A DNA stretch of 64,000 nucleotides, taken from assembly GCA_964551435.1 (NCBI GenBank), contig CAZKBS010000003.1:150325-214324 (forward strand). Direction: 5' to 3'. The notes under the pieces were generated by a model. That model was not told the DNA's origin, made no database searches, and saw only the letters and a program-made list of their open reading frames with translations. Source of the DNA: UBA2020 sp964551435. Its GTDB lineage: Bacteria; Pseudomonadota; Alphaproteobacteria; Micavibrionales; UBA2020. The translations under genes were made by a program, and so were the position numbers. The number at the start of each line of letters is the position of its first letter. The first letter of the stretch is position 1. This document shows positions 37,991-46,849 of this stretch, piece by piece.

Positions 37991-39736
37991 ATGAAAGCTG
38001 TTTTTGGCACTTTGAATAAATCACTGACCGCCGCCGCGCTTGTGGCCCTGATGGGCCTGCCCTTTGCCGCCACCGCCGGCGATACCGACACCACAGAAAT
38101 CAACACGGCGCATTACGCGCTGAGCCCGACAGATCCGGCGGATCTGACCGACGGTGCGACGTTTTCCGGCAGTTATCTGGCCGCCCGCTTTGCGCAGCGC
38201 CAGCAGGACTGGACCGCCGCGCAGCATTACATGAATGCCGCCATCGGCTTTGACGAAAATAACGAACATATGGTGCACCGCGCCTTTCTGCTGTCGCTGG
38301 GTGCGGGTGAATTCGGTGCGGCCAAACGGCTTGCCGATAAAATCCTGCTGGAACAGCAGGCCGGACTCGACTTCGCGCTGATATTCACCGCCGCCGATGC
38401 GCTGGTGAAAAAGGATTTTGATGCGGCAAAAGATGCATTGGCGAAACTGCCCGATGACGGTTTCGGGCAATATACCAAGCCGCTGATGGGCGCCTGGGCG
38501 CTGGCGGGCAAGGGTGATATCCCCGCCGCCATCGCAATGCTGCGCAGCCATGCGGATGAAACCGACCCCACCTATAACCTGCATGCCGCGATGATGTATG
38601 ACGTCGCTGGCGACAAGGAAAACGCGGCCAAACATTATACCGCCGTGCTTGACGACAGCCTGACGCTGCATAGCGCGCTGCTGCTGGCGAATTTCTTCGA
38701 ACGCTATGGCGATACCGCGACCGCGCAGCGTATTTATGACGGCCTCGGCCCGCTCTATGCGCCTGAAAAGCTCGACAGCCACCGGACGCCGATTATCCGC
38801 ACCGCCGCCGATGGCGCGGCCATGGCAATCTTCGATCTGGCCACACTGCTGTTCGAACGCCGGTCTTACGACAGTGCGCAAATCTACAGCCGTCTTGTAC
38901 AGATGCTCTCCCCCTCTTCCGCTTTCGGGCAGCTGATGCTGGGCGACATCGCCACCATCAGCGAGAAATACGCAACCGCTATCGAAGCCTATAAATCCAT
39001 CAACCCCGCTGCGCCGCTGCATACGCTGTCACGCCTGCGCATCGCCGAGGTTTATGAAAGCGCGGATCTGACCGATAACGCGACCAGGATGCTGCGCGAA
39101 CTGGCGTCGCATCCGGCATCGCGCCTGCAAGCGCTGATTGCGCTTGGCGACATGTATCGCCGCCGCGAAGATTTCACGCAGGCCGTGGCCGTTTATGACG
39201 AAGTGCTGGCCGAAGTGGGCGAGCCGACCGAAGCCCACTGGGCGGTTGTTTACGCCCGTGGCATGTCGCTGGAGCGTGCGCAGAACTGGGACCGTGCGGA
39301 AAAAGACCTGCTGCTCGCCCTCAGCTTCCAGCCTGACAATCCGATGATCCTGAACTACATCGGCTATACCTGGGTCGACAAGGGCGTGAATTTGCAAAAG
39401 GCAATGGATTTCATCCGCCGCGCCGTCGCCCTGCGCCCCGATGACGGGTATATCCTCGACAGCTACGGCTGGGCCTATTACCGCCTTGGCGATATGGAAC
39501 AGGCCGTACACTGGCTGGAAAAATCCGTGGCGCTGGTGCCGGACGATTCAACCATCCTCGACCATCTGGCCGATGCCTACTGGCAGGCCGGCCGCCGGAC
39601 CGAAGCCCGCTTCAAATGGCTGCGCGCAAAAGAACTCAGCAAAGACGCCGATTTCCGCGCCGCCGTCGACAGCAAGCTGAAAAACGGTATTGAACCTGCG
39701 GCAACCGTGGTCGTGCAGAAAGACACCTCGCTTTAA
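37991..39736 (+). CDS. Exported tetratricopeptide-repeat protein
   Basis: A 581-residue protein with a signal peptide (SLTAAALVALMGLPFAATAGD) and TPR-like helix pairs from about residue 50 to the C-terminus. The clearest repeats are near the end: PMILNYIGYTWVDKGVNLQK, GYILDSYGWAYYRLGDMEQA and STILDHLADAYWQAGRRTEA. This C-terminal pattern is found in alphaproteobacterial periplasmic or outer-membrane TPR proteins of unknown role. The next gene is a secreted small protein 83 bases on. Confidence 0.88.
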   Translation: MKAVFGTLNKSLTAAALVALMGLPFAATAGDTDTTEINTAHYALSPTDPADLTDGATFSGSYLAARFAQRQQDWTAAQHYMNAAIGFDENNEHMVHRAFLLSLGAGEFGAAKRLADKILLEQQAGLDFALIFTAADALVKKDFDAAKDALAKLPDDGFGQYTKPLMGAWALAGKGDIPAAIAMLRSHADETDPTYNLHAAMMYDVAGDKENAAKHYTAVLDDSLTLHSALLLANFFERYGDTATAQRIYDGLGPLYAPEKLDSHRTPIIRTAADGAAMAIFDLATLLFERRSYDSAQIYSRLVQMLSPSSAFGQLMLGDIATISEKYATAIEAYKSINPAAPLHTLSRLRIAEVYESADLTDNATRMLRELASHPASRLQALIALGDMYRRREDFTQAVAVYDEVLAEVGEPTEAHWAVVYARGMSLERAQNWDRAEKDLLLALSFQPDNPMILNYIGYTWVDKGVNLQKAMDFIRRAVALRPDDGYILDSYGWAYYRLGDMEQAVHWLEKSVALVPDDSTILDHLADAYWQAGRRTEARFKWLRAKELSKDADFRAAVDSKLKNGIEPAATVVVQKDTSL

Positions 39737-39819
39737 TATCCGCTTTCCGCTATATAGAACGCAAAGACCGCGCGGGGTTTGCTGCACGGTCATGCGTTTT
39801 TGTTTTTCTGTGTGCCGCC

Positions 39820-40158
39820 ATGCGCATCGCCCTGCCGATTGTTTTTTTGCTGCTGCTCTCCGCCGTTATCGTGTTCAGCCATGAACCCGTGCCGATGATG
39901 GATGACGCGCCCGACCTGTCGCTGGCGGTCTATAGCGCCTGCACGGCGGACAGCGATTGCGGCCTTCTTGCCCGCCCCTGCGACAGCATCGCCGCCGTGC
40001 GCAAGGACAGATTGAAAGAGCTCAATTATTATTACGACACAAAACGCCGCAGCCGCGCCTGCCACGGCGATACGCCGGCGCGCGCCGCGCAAAAAGCCGT
40101 ATGTACCGAACAGCGCTGCACAGTCGCAGCCCCGGCGGCAGAGGAAGACCCGACATGA
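39820..40158 (+). CDS. Small Cys-rich exported protein
   Basis: A 112-residue protein with an N-terminal hydrophobic signal or anchor (IALPIVFLLLLSAVIVFS) and six cysteines in the mature part (ACTADSDC, then four spaced Cys), suggesting three disulfides in the periplasm. CTADSDCGLL resembles a recurring bacterial C-x-x-D-x-D-C motif. The stop overlaps the ispE start as ATGA, so the two are coupled. Function unknown. Confidence 0.72.
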   Translation: MRIALPIVFLLLLSAVIVFSHEPVPMMDDAPDLSLAVYSACTADSDCGLLARPCDSIAAVRKDRLKELNYYYDTKRRSRACHGDTPARAAQKAVCTEQRCTVAAPAAEEDPT

Positions 40159-41060
40159 GAAAAATGGAACTATCGAACATGAGCGCGAAAACGTTTTCGC
40201 TGCATGCCCCCGCCAAAATCAACCTGTTCCTGCATGTCACGGGCCGCCGCGACGATGGTTATCACCTGCTGCAAAGTATCGTCGTATTTGCGGAAGCGGG
40301 AGATCATTTGACGTTCACCCGCCACGACAGCCTGTTTATTGATGTCGAAGGATATTTCGCCGATGACGTCGGCGATTTGCGCGGCAATCTTGTGTACAAA
40401 GCGGCACAGGCACTGGGCCGCGAATACGGCATCACGCCGACAGGCATGATTACCCTGCAAAAAAACCTACCCGTGGCATCGGGCATCGGCGGTGGGTCGT
40501 CCGATGCGGCCACCACGTTGCGCGGCCTGTCAAAACTCTGGGCGCTGCCGGAAGAAAAAGAACGCCTGCGCCGTCTGGGCGCGACGCTGGGCGCAGACGT
40601 GCCTGCCTGTCTGGTGCGCCGCCCCGTGTGGATGGAGGGCATCGGCGAGAAAATGATGGCCATGCCCGAAATGCCCGACATGCATCTGGTGCTGGTCACA
40701 CCGCCCGTATCGACGCCGACGCCGGAAGTTTTCGCCCGCTTCGCGCGGCGTTTTTCCGGCCGTTATAGCGCGCCCATCCAATTCGGCGGGCGGCGCAAAA
40801 CACTGCAGGAATGGATTGCCGATTTGCGTTTTTACCGCAATGACCTGACCGATGCGGCGATCGAGGTCAGCCCCGATATCCGCCGCGCCCTGCAAGCCAT
40901 CGAAAGCACGCCGAATTGCCACATCGCCCGCCTGTCGGGGAGCGGCGCGACGTGTTTTGGCATCTACGACAATCCTGCGGCAGCGGCCGCCGCCGTCAAT
41001 AAAATACGGCAGGAATATCCCACATGGTGGGTCAAGGCATCGGGGCTGTTCAGGGAATAA
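40155..41060 (+). CDS. ispE: 4-diphosphocytidyl-2-C-methyl-D-erythritol kinase
   Basis: A 301-residue GHMP kinase of the MEP isoprenoid pathway. APAKINLFLHVTGRRDDGYH is the N-terminal signature, PVASGIGGGSSDAATTLR the ATP-binding glycine loop and ARLSGSGATCFGIY motif III. ATG 40155 is used because it gives the coupling overlap with the preceding gene; ATG at 40179 (MSAKTF) is also possible and closer to usual N-termini. Confidence 0.95.
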   Translation: MRKMELSNMSAKTFSLHAPAKINLFLHVTGRRDDGYHLLQSIVVFAEAGDHLTFTRHDSLFIDVEGYFADDVGDLRGNLVYKAAQALGREYGITPTGMITLQKNLPVASGIGGGSSDAATTLRGLSKLWALPEEKERLRRLGATLGADVPACLVRRPVWMEGIGEKMMAMPEMPDMHLVLVTPPVSTPTPEVFARFARRFSGRYSAPIQFGGRRKTLQEWIADLRFYRNDLTDAAIEVSPDIRRALQAIESTPNCHIARLSGSGATCFGIYDNPAAAAAAVNKIRQEYPTWWVKASGLFRE

Positions 41061-41072
41061 ACCGCGCAGCGC

Positions 41073-42686
41073 TCAACGGCTGGCAGCCTGCTGGCGTTTG
41101 AGACGGCGCACGGCCAGCGCGGCGTCGCGGTTACCCTCGCTTGCGGCAACGTCGTACCATTCGATGGCCGCCGTCAGATCCGGCTTGCCGAGCGCATCAC
41201 CCTCGTAAATCACGCCAAGGTTATAGGCCGCCTGCACAAGACCTGCATTCGCCGCGCGTTTGAAATAGGTCACGGCACGCCATGCGCTTTTGGGCACGAC
41301 GCGGCCTTCGGCATACAAAAGTCCGAGGTTATACATCGCCTCCGCATGACCAAGCTTCGCGGCGTCTTCGTAATGCGCCATTGCCTGCTGGATATTGACT
41401 GCAGTACCCAGCCCCTGCTGCGCCATCACGCCCAGATTGTAATGCGCATTGGCAACGCCGCCGGCGGCCGCGCGTGTGAACCATGCGCGGGCACGGGCGT
41501 AATCCTGTTTGACCAGACGGCCATCGGCATAGGCGGCGGCAAGATCGTGCTGCGCCTCGGCATAACCTTCGAACGCCCGCACTTCCAGCGCCTGCAAGGA
41601 CGGCGGCAAACGGCTGTCGCGCATCAGCGGCAGCGTTTCCTGATGCTTGGGCGCGGCGGTCATCTGCGGTTTTGTTTCCGCCGCCACCGGCGCCGCCTGC
41701 GCGGGCGCGGATGTCTGGACGGAATCAGCCGCGTTATCCGCGGCTGGCGTCACGGCGGTCAGGGCCGCGGGCGCGTGCTCTGTCTGCTCGCCCAGAACTT
41801 CGGCCGTGTTGTCTTCGGCGTGTACTTCGGCGAAGGACGGCTCCGCCCCTTCGGTCATGACGGTGACGTCTTTATCTTCTTCGGCGGGTTTGGCAGCCGC
41901 AGCGGGCGCGGCCTCTTCGGCTGCGGCGGTCTGCGTCTGCGCCGGCAGATCGGCAAGGGCGTCTTCCAGATGCGCGGCGAAATCTTCGGGCGCTTCTTCA
42001 TCGCTCGCTGCTGCCGCCAGCGTATCGGGCGTGGTTTCCTGCGGCATATCGTCAGGCGCCGCCGCTTCAATCGCCTCTGCCTGCGCGGGCAGCGGTGCGG
42101 GCACCGCGGCGGTTACTGCGGGTTTGTCTTGTCCGGCAGCTTCCGCAGGTTTGCGCCACTCCGCCGTTTGCAGCGCGCGCGCGGACAGCGTTTCAAGCGC
42201 CGCCAGTTGCTGCGGCGAGAGTTTTTGCGGCATATCCTGCATGATGACGGCGCCAAGCGCGCAAAGCGCGATGACAAAGCTCGCGGCAATCGCGGCCTGC
42301 ATCACACGCGGCATGGGTTCGGACAGCGGCAGCCGCGCAGGCTGTTCTATTTTTGCGGGCAGATACAGGCGGCCCGTTTCCTCGTCGCGCTCGGCGCTTT
42401 GTTCGATATCGGCCAGACGGCGCGAGAGCATGTAGCGCTCCGCTTCCGCCTTTTCCAGCTTGCGGCCCAGCTGTTCGATGGCGCGGAACATTTCGAAATA
42501 GACTTTTTCCTGATGCGACAGCACTTCGCGCGGCGATGCCGCCGCAGGCGTATCGGACGCGGGGGGCGTCTGTTTTTTGTCGTCAGGCTGGCGCATGGGC
42601 TTGGGGCTTCCCTGTCGTCCCCGCCCCGCTGCAAAGGGGGGCTGGAAACACTGTTGGCTGTCTTTATTATGGTCAAGGCGGAGCAT
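41073..42686 (-). CDS. Membrane protein with Sel1-like repeats
   Basis: A 537-residue protein; ATG 42686 is selected for its GGGAG site 8 bases upstream, though the frame is open beyond. A cytoplasmic N-terminal part with a coiled coil (FRAIEQLGRKLEKAEAER) precedes one membrane helix (AAIAASFVIALCALGAVIM). A long low-complexity Ala/Glu/Pro/Thr region of about 200 residues follows, then four to five Sel1 repeats (HYNLGVMAQQGLGTAV, MYNLGLLYAEGRVVPKS, AYNLGVIYEGDALGKPD). This layout resembles localisation or signalling scaffolds such as PodJ-type proteins, but with no close identity claimed. Confidence 0.85.
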   Translation of the reverse strand: MLRLDHNKDSQQCFQPPFAAGRGRQGSPKPMRQPDDKKQTPPASDTPAAASPREVLSHQEKVYFEMFRAIEQLGRKLEKAEAERYMLSRRLADIEQSAERDEETGRLYLPAKIEQPARLPLSEPMPRVMQAAIAASFVIALCALGAVIMQDMPQKLSPQQLAALETLSARALQTAEWRKPAEAAGQDKPAVTAAVPAPLPAQAEAIEAAAPDDMPQETTPDTLAAAASDEEAPEDFAAHLEDALADLPAQTQTAAAEEAAPAAAAKPAEEDKDVTVMTEGAEPSFAEVHAEDNTAEVLGEQTEHAPAALTAVTPAADNAADSVQTSAPAQAAPVAAETKPQMTAAPKHQETLPLMRDSRLPPSLQALEVRAFEGYAEAQHDLAAAYADGRLVKQDYARARAWFTRAAAGGVANAHYNLGVMAQQGLGTAVNIQQAMAHYEDAAKLGHAEAMYNLGLLYAEGRVVPKSAWRAVTYFKRAANAGLVQAAYNLGVIYEGDALGKPDLTAAIEWYDVAASEGNRDAALAVRRLKRQQAASR

Positions 42687-42917
42687 ATCAGATTCTCCCG
42701 CCCGCGCACAGAGCCCACCCGCGAAAAGAAAAAACCACAAACATTTGAAAAACAAAGATTTTACGAAGCGCTCCGCATTTGAAACGATTGTTTTTGTTAC
42801 ATCTTGCACGGCGCGGGAATTTTTTATAGAGTGTCACCACTTTGGCGCGCCGGATTCTGCATATCCCGCACAATTCGCGTCCAAAACCTGATACAGGCGC
42901 TTTTTGCGCCCGCGTGT

Positions 42918-42992
42918 TGGGGTGTAGCCAAGCGGTAAGGCAGCGGTTTTTGGTACCGCCATTCCTAGGTTCGATCCCTAGCACCCCAGCCA
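42918..42992 (+). tRNA. tRNA-Gln (anticodon TTG)
   Basis: A 75-base cloverleaf with acceptor TGGGGTG/CACCCCA, anticodon stem GCGGT/ACCGC closing TTTTGGT (anticodon TTG), T-arm CTAGG-TTCGATC-CCTAG, discriminator G and an encoded CCA at 42990-42992. Confidence 0.95.
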
Positions 42993-43020
42993 CTTTTTCA
43001 AAAATGCAGATTTGACCAGA

Positions 43021-43050
43021 CCGCCCCCTCGGGGCGGATAGAACGTCTTT
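43021..43050 (+). terminator. Probable terminator hairpin after tRNA-Gln
   Basis: CCGCCCC and GGGGCGG (43021-43027, 43031-43037) form a 7-bp all-GC stem with a CTC loop; a short CTTTTG follows about 10 bases later, so termination may be weak. Confidence 0.45.
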
Positions 43051-43117
43051 TGCGGGTAAATCGTATTTTAATGTCTTCGTGGGATAATGTTTTCTGCATA
43101 TCCCTGAAGGTGGCGGC

Positions 43118-43651
43118 ATGACCGGACACGAACAACTGGACGATATCATCGAGCAGGCATTAAGCCTTCGCACAGCGGGTATGCGGTTACCGTGCCTGAG
43201 CGTTGCCATCGAAGACGACACGGGCGTGAACGGCGCACGCATCATGAATGCCTACCTCAAAGCCCTCACCGATAACGGCTTTATCAGCAATGCCGTGTCC
43301 TGGATTTCCTCGCGCAGCATGAATTTTGTTGGCCAAGGCGCCAATGCCGTAAGAAGCGTTGCCGAAAACGGTACACTCATTTTAGACAATACACAGCTGA
43401 TTGGCGATCTAACGTGCCGCGAAATCGCCAGCGCGCTGCCGGCCGCCATCGAACAGCGCGGCATCACGGCCATTCTTTGCGGGACGCGCGATAGTATCCG
43501 TACTTTTCTTGACACAGACCCCGGGCTGTCACGCCGCATGAACATCGGCATTCATGCTGACAAACGCATGCCCGCCGAATGCGCGCACAGAGATGTTCTG
43601 CTGATGAAACCTCTCGGCATCATCAAGCCGCGCACACCAAGACCGCTTTAG
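43118..43651 (+). CDS. CbxX-like AAA-domain protein lacking the P-loop lysine
   Basis: A 177-residue protein with AAGG 7 bases before ATG 43118. It follows the CbxX/CfqX AAA pattern in order: DDTGVNGARIMNAYLKALTD takes the place of the Walker A segment GxPGTGKTTVAR; SRSMNFVGQGANAVRSVAE that of the sensor-like VGQYxGHTAPKT; GTLILDNTQLI that of Walker B; and AILCGTRDSIRTFLDTDPGL that of the VIxAGYxxxMxxFLxxNPGL region. The Lys-Thr of Walker A and the Walker B Glu are missing, so ATP hydrolysis is unlikely. The small C-terminal lid is truncated. This alignment is by eye and should be tested by profile search. Confidence 0.55.
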   Translation: MTGHEQLDDIIEQALSLRTAGMRLPCLSVAIEDDTGVNGARIMNAYLKALTDNGFISNAVSWISSRSMNFVGQGANAVRSVAENGTLILDNTQLIGDLTCREIASALPAAIEQRGITAILCGTRDSIRTFLDTDPGLSRRMNIGIHADKRMPAECAHRDVLLMKPLGIIKPRTPRPL

Positions 43652-43702
43652 TCCGCTTAATATCCTCCCCGCCGCCCGAAAGCGCTGGCAGCAATACCGC
43701 CT

Positions 43703-43738
43703 CCTACCTATGATAGGCAGGCATTGTTTTTATTTTTT
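43703..43738 (+). terminator. Intrinsic terminator upstream of ldh
   Basis: CCTACCTA (43703-43710) pairs with TAGGCAGG (43714-43721) apart from one mismatch, with a TGA loop, followed by a T-rich run (43726-43738). It ends the transcript of the CbxX-like gene. Confidence 0.5.
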
Positions 43739-43755
43739 CCGCGGGGAGGTTTTTC

Positions 43756-44703
43756 ATGAAAATCGGCATTATCGGTGCAGGACAGGTCGGCGCCGCCAGC
43801 GGCTATGCCTGCGTGATGAAAGGCATCGGCTCCGCTATCTATCTTCTCGACAAGAATGCGGCGCTGGCGCGCGCGCAGGCGGAAGACATCCTGCACGCCA
43901 CCCCCTTTGCCGCACCTGTTCCCGTGACGGGCGGCGATGATTATGCCGGGCTCGCAGGGGCCGGTATTGTCATGATTGCAGCAGGCGCCGCGCAAAAACC
44001 GGGCGAGACGCGCCTCGACCTCCTGCGCCGCAACGCCGACGTGTTTGCCGATATCGTGCCGCGCGTATTGGATGCCGCGCCGGATGCCGTGCTGATGATC
44101 GCCAGCAACCCCGTCGATGTCATGACGCATATGGTGACGGCGATTGCCGCACGCAGCCACGGCTTGCCGCCGTCGCGGATTATCGGTTCGGGCACTGTTC
44201 TTGATACCGCGCGTTTTCGCGCGCTGCTGGCGGAGCATCTGGGCGTCTCCAGCCATTCGGTACATGCCTATGTGCTGGGCGAACATGGCGATTCAGAAGT
44301 GCTTCACTGGTCGGGCGTGAGTGTGGGCAATATGCCGCTGGGCGATTGCGCCGTGCAGCTTTCCGCCCCCGTGACCGAAGACGTGCGCGCGCAGATTGAC
44401 GACGGCGTGCGCCACGCCGCCGCCCGCATCATCGGCGGCAAGGGGGCGACATGGTTCGGCATCGGCGGCGGTATGGCGCGGATTGCCGAAGCCATCGTCG
44501 ACGACCAGCACGCCATCATCACCTGCAGCATGCTGACGCCGGATGCGCAAGGCGTCGCGAATGTAACGCTGTCGCTGCCGCGCGTGGTCGCACGCGGCGG
44601 GGTGGAGCGCACGCTCTACCCCCTGTTGACGGCGGAAGAAAAAGCCGCGCTGAAGCACAGCGCCGGCATCCTTAAAAAAGCCGCCACCGATATCGGGTTT
44701 TAA
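43756..44703 (+). CDS. ldh: L-lactate dehydrogenase
   Basis: A 315-residue NAD-dependent enzyme interconverting pyruvate and L-lactate. IGAGQVGAASGY is the NAD-binding loop, AGAAQKPGETRLDLL carries the Gln that selects lactate over malate (malate dehydrogenases have Arg there), and YVLGEHGDSEV holds the catalytic His. GGGGAGG lies just before ATG 43756. Malate dehydrogenase is the alternative but the Gln argues against it. Confidence 0.9.
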   Translation: MKIGIIGAGQVGAASGYACVMKGIGSAIYLLDKNAALARAQAEDILHATPFAAPVPVTGGDDYAGLAGAGIVMIAAGAAQKPGETRLDLLRRNADVFADIVPRVLDAAPDAVLMIASNPVDVMTHMVTAIAARSHGLPPSRIIGSGTVLDTARFRALLAEHLGVSSHSVHAYVLGEHGDSEVLHWSGVSVGNMPLGDCAVQLSAPVTEDVRAQIDDGVRHAAARIIGGKGATWFGIGGGMARIAEAIVDDQHAIITCSMLTPDAQGVANVTLSLPRVVARGGVERTLYPLLTAEEKAALKHSAGILKKAATDIGF

Positions 44704-44930
44704 TCCTCGACGCCGCAACGCCCCACAACACCCCACGCAATAAATGAAAAGCAGCGGCACGAAAGCGGCCGATTTTGTGCGGCGCAACACGTAAACCTTT
44801 CAGAAAGTTGCGAAAAACGCCCATTGTTTTTCATATTATGTTAGACATATCGTTGCCTGTGTGTTAATTTTCTGGCAAACAGAATATCCTCTAACATCAC
44901 CTTTGAATTATGTGGGCGAGAGTGAAACGC

Positions 44931-46132
44931 ATGGCACAGCACAGGGATATTTCGGTTTTCGGCAACATCTCCCCGGCGATGGAGGCGAATTTCAACGCGG
45001 AAGAAAGGCGCTGGCCCAGCGCGCCCGCGAACTGGATGCGCGTTTCCTGCCGCTGTTCGAACGCCGCGAATTCACCTACACGCATCATGCGGAGCGCATG
45101 AAGGCCTATCTGCCCGAAGGCCTGCATGACGATGCCAATCTTGTCAAAACGCAGCAGCTGCAAATTTCCTACAATGTCTGGAAAGCGAAAAACAATCCAG
45201 AGACGGCAGAGACCATCATCTGCCTTGGCGGTATTTACAACAGCGCGCGCCGTTTTGATTTTTTTGCCGAAGGCGCGATGGATAATTTCAACATCATCGT
45301 CCTTGATTACCCCGGCAAGGGCCACAGCGACAACCTGCGCATGCCCGGCGATTACACGCTGGAAACCTACGCCGCCATCGTGCGCGCGCTGATCGACCAT
45401 GTGCAGCCGAAGAACAAATTCCACCTGATCGGCCATTCGCATGGCACCAAAGTTATTTACGCGATGGTCGAAGACGGCTTCGCGCATGAAAACTGGGCAG
45501 GCACCATCATCGGCGACATGCCGCCCGAAACGCCGGCCGGCCCGAAACTGCGCCGCGCGTGGCGCAACCGCGAACGCCCCGCCTCCCCCACCGTGGGCGA
45601 TGCCGTCAAAAAACTGACGAATTTCCTTGCCGGTCACGGCGCGCCGGTTGACCCGGACTTCATCGTGCATGATTTTAACCACGGCTTTGCGCATTTCACG
45701 CGCGAAGGCTTCGGCTGGGCCTATGACCCCAACTCCATGTACGGCTACGCCGACGAATACCTGAAGCCCTACGATAAGTGGGACGCCTTCGAGAAAATTC
45801 CGACGCCGATCCTGCTGCTGGCGGGCGAAAAATCGAATACCGCGACGCCGGATATCGTGCAGAAAATGCTCGCCGTGCGCCCCGATATGTCGCTGATGAT
45901 GTACGAAGGCGTCGGGCATTATCCCGAACTGGTGACGCCCAAGCGCATCCGCGAAGTCTGCGACTGGGTCAAAACCGCAGAAACCGCCGCCGCGCCCCTG
46001 CGCGCCACCGTGCCTGCAGACCCTGCGAAAGACATGGTGCGTCATATCGTGCAGGACAACCAGCCGCAGGCGCAAACGCCCGCCCCGTCCGCCCCCGCGC
46101 GTAAAAATGCAAACGGAGGCATAAAGCCCTGA
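44931..46132 (+). pseudogene. Alpha/beta hydrolase with an apparent frame break
   Basis: The N-terminus starts at ATG 44931 (MAQHRDISVFGNISPAMEAN) and reads to codon 45003-45005, after which the rest of the protein lies in the -1 frame. One added A in the run at 45004-45006 would give a continuous NAEEKALAQRARELD and a protein of about 400 residues. The hydrolase core has GHSHGTKVIY with the nucleophile Ser, ICLGGIYNS as the oxyanion region and GVGHYPELV with the catalytic His; a Pro/Ala-rich tail ends it. Either a sequence error, a true mutation, or a programmed -1 shift. It overlaps the next gene (TGATG). Alternative: a start at 44861 in the downstream frame, with no good ribosome site. Confidence 0.7.
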
Positions 46133-46836
46133 TGAGCGCCGCGCCGACCATCGTTTTCATCCCCGGCGCGTCTTCGGACGAGGCCACGTGGGATGCGCAA
46201 AAAAACGCCCTGTCCGCGGCGCATAAAACCGCCGTGGTCAATCTGGTCGATCTTGACGATATCGGCGCGATGTCGGACCGTGTGCTGGCCTCCGCGCAGG
46301 GTGATATTATTCTGTGCGGCACGTCCATGGGCGGCTATGTCGCACTGGATGCGCTTAAAAAAGCCAAAGACCGCATCAAAAAAGTTATCTTCTGCTGCAC
46401 CTCCGCCCGCGCGGATACGCTGGAGCGTAAACGCCAGCGCATGATAGACGTCGCCGCCGGCGAAGACGGCTGGCGCGCCGCGCGTCAGGACCCCACGCAT
46501 TACCATGTTTTTCTGGGCCCGCGCGCGCAGAAAGACGCCGCGCTGATTGAGGTCCTGCGCGAGACCTCCATGCGCGTCGGCTACGCGGGTTTCGCCCGCC
46601 ACCAGAAAGCCTGCGCGAACCGCCCCGACAGCCGCGACTTTCTGCCGCACATCGATATCCCCGCGCTGGTCATCAGCGGCGCCGAAGACACGCTGATACC
46701 GCCCGAGATGCAGCAGGAAATGCACAGTCATCTGCCGCAATCGACGTTTGTCAGCATCGCCGGCGCGGGCCATATCGCGCATATGGAAGCCCCCGATACC
46801 GTTACCGCCGCCATCGCCCGTTTTATCGACGCATAA
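46132..46836 (+). CDS. Alpha/beta hydrolase
   Basis: A 234-residue single-domain hydrolase. FIPGASSDEATWD is the oxyanion strand, CGTSMGGYVAL the nucleophile elbow with Ser, SGAEDTLIPPEM contributes the Asp and GAGHIAHME the His. It overlaps the stop of the preceding hydrolase and is followed at 13 bases by a HAD hydrolase, so the three are one transcription unit. No signal peptide. Substrate unknown. Confidence 0.9.
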   Translation: MSAAPTIVFIPGASSDEATWDAQKNALSAAHKTAVVNLVDLDDIGAMSDRVLASAQGDIILCGTSMGGYVALDALKKAKDRIKKVIFCCTSARADTLERKRQRMIDVAAGEDGWRAARQDPTHYHVFLGPRAQKDAALIEVLRETSMRVGYAGFARHQKACANRPDSRDFLPHIDIPALVISGAEDTLIPPEMQQEMHSHLPQSTFVSIAGAGHIAHMEAPDTVTAAIARFIDA

Positions 46837-46849
46837 GGACGTAAAGCCC

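Noticed and set aside
44861..44930. Alternative start of the hydrolase in the downstream frame (MLIFWQTEY)
   Set aside because: No ribosome site, and the residues it would add do not look like protein of this family, whereas the frame starting at 44931 joins smoothly across one base.
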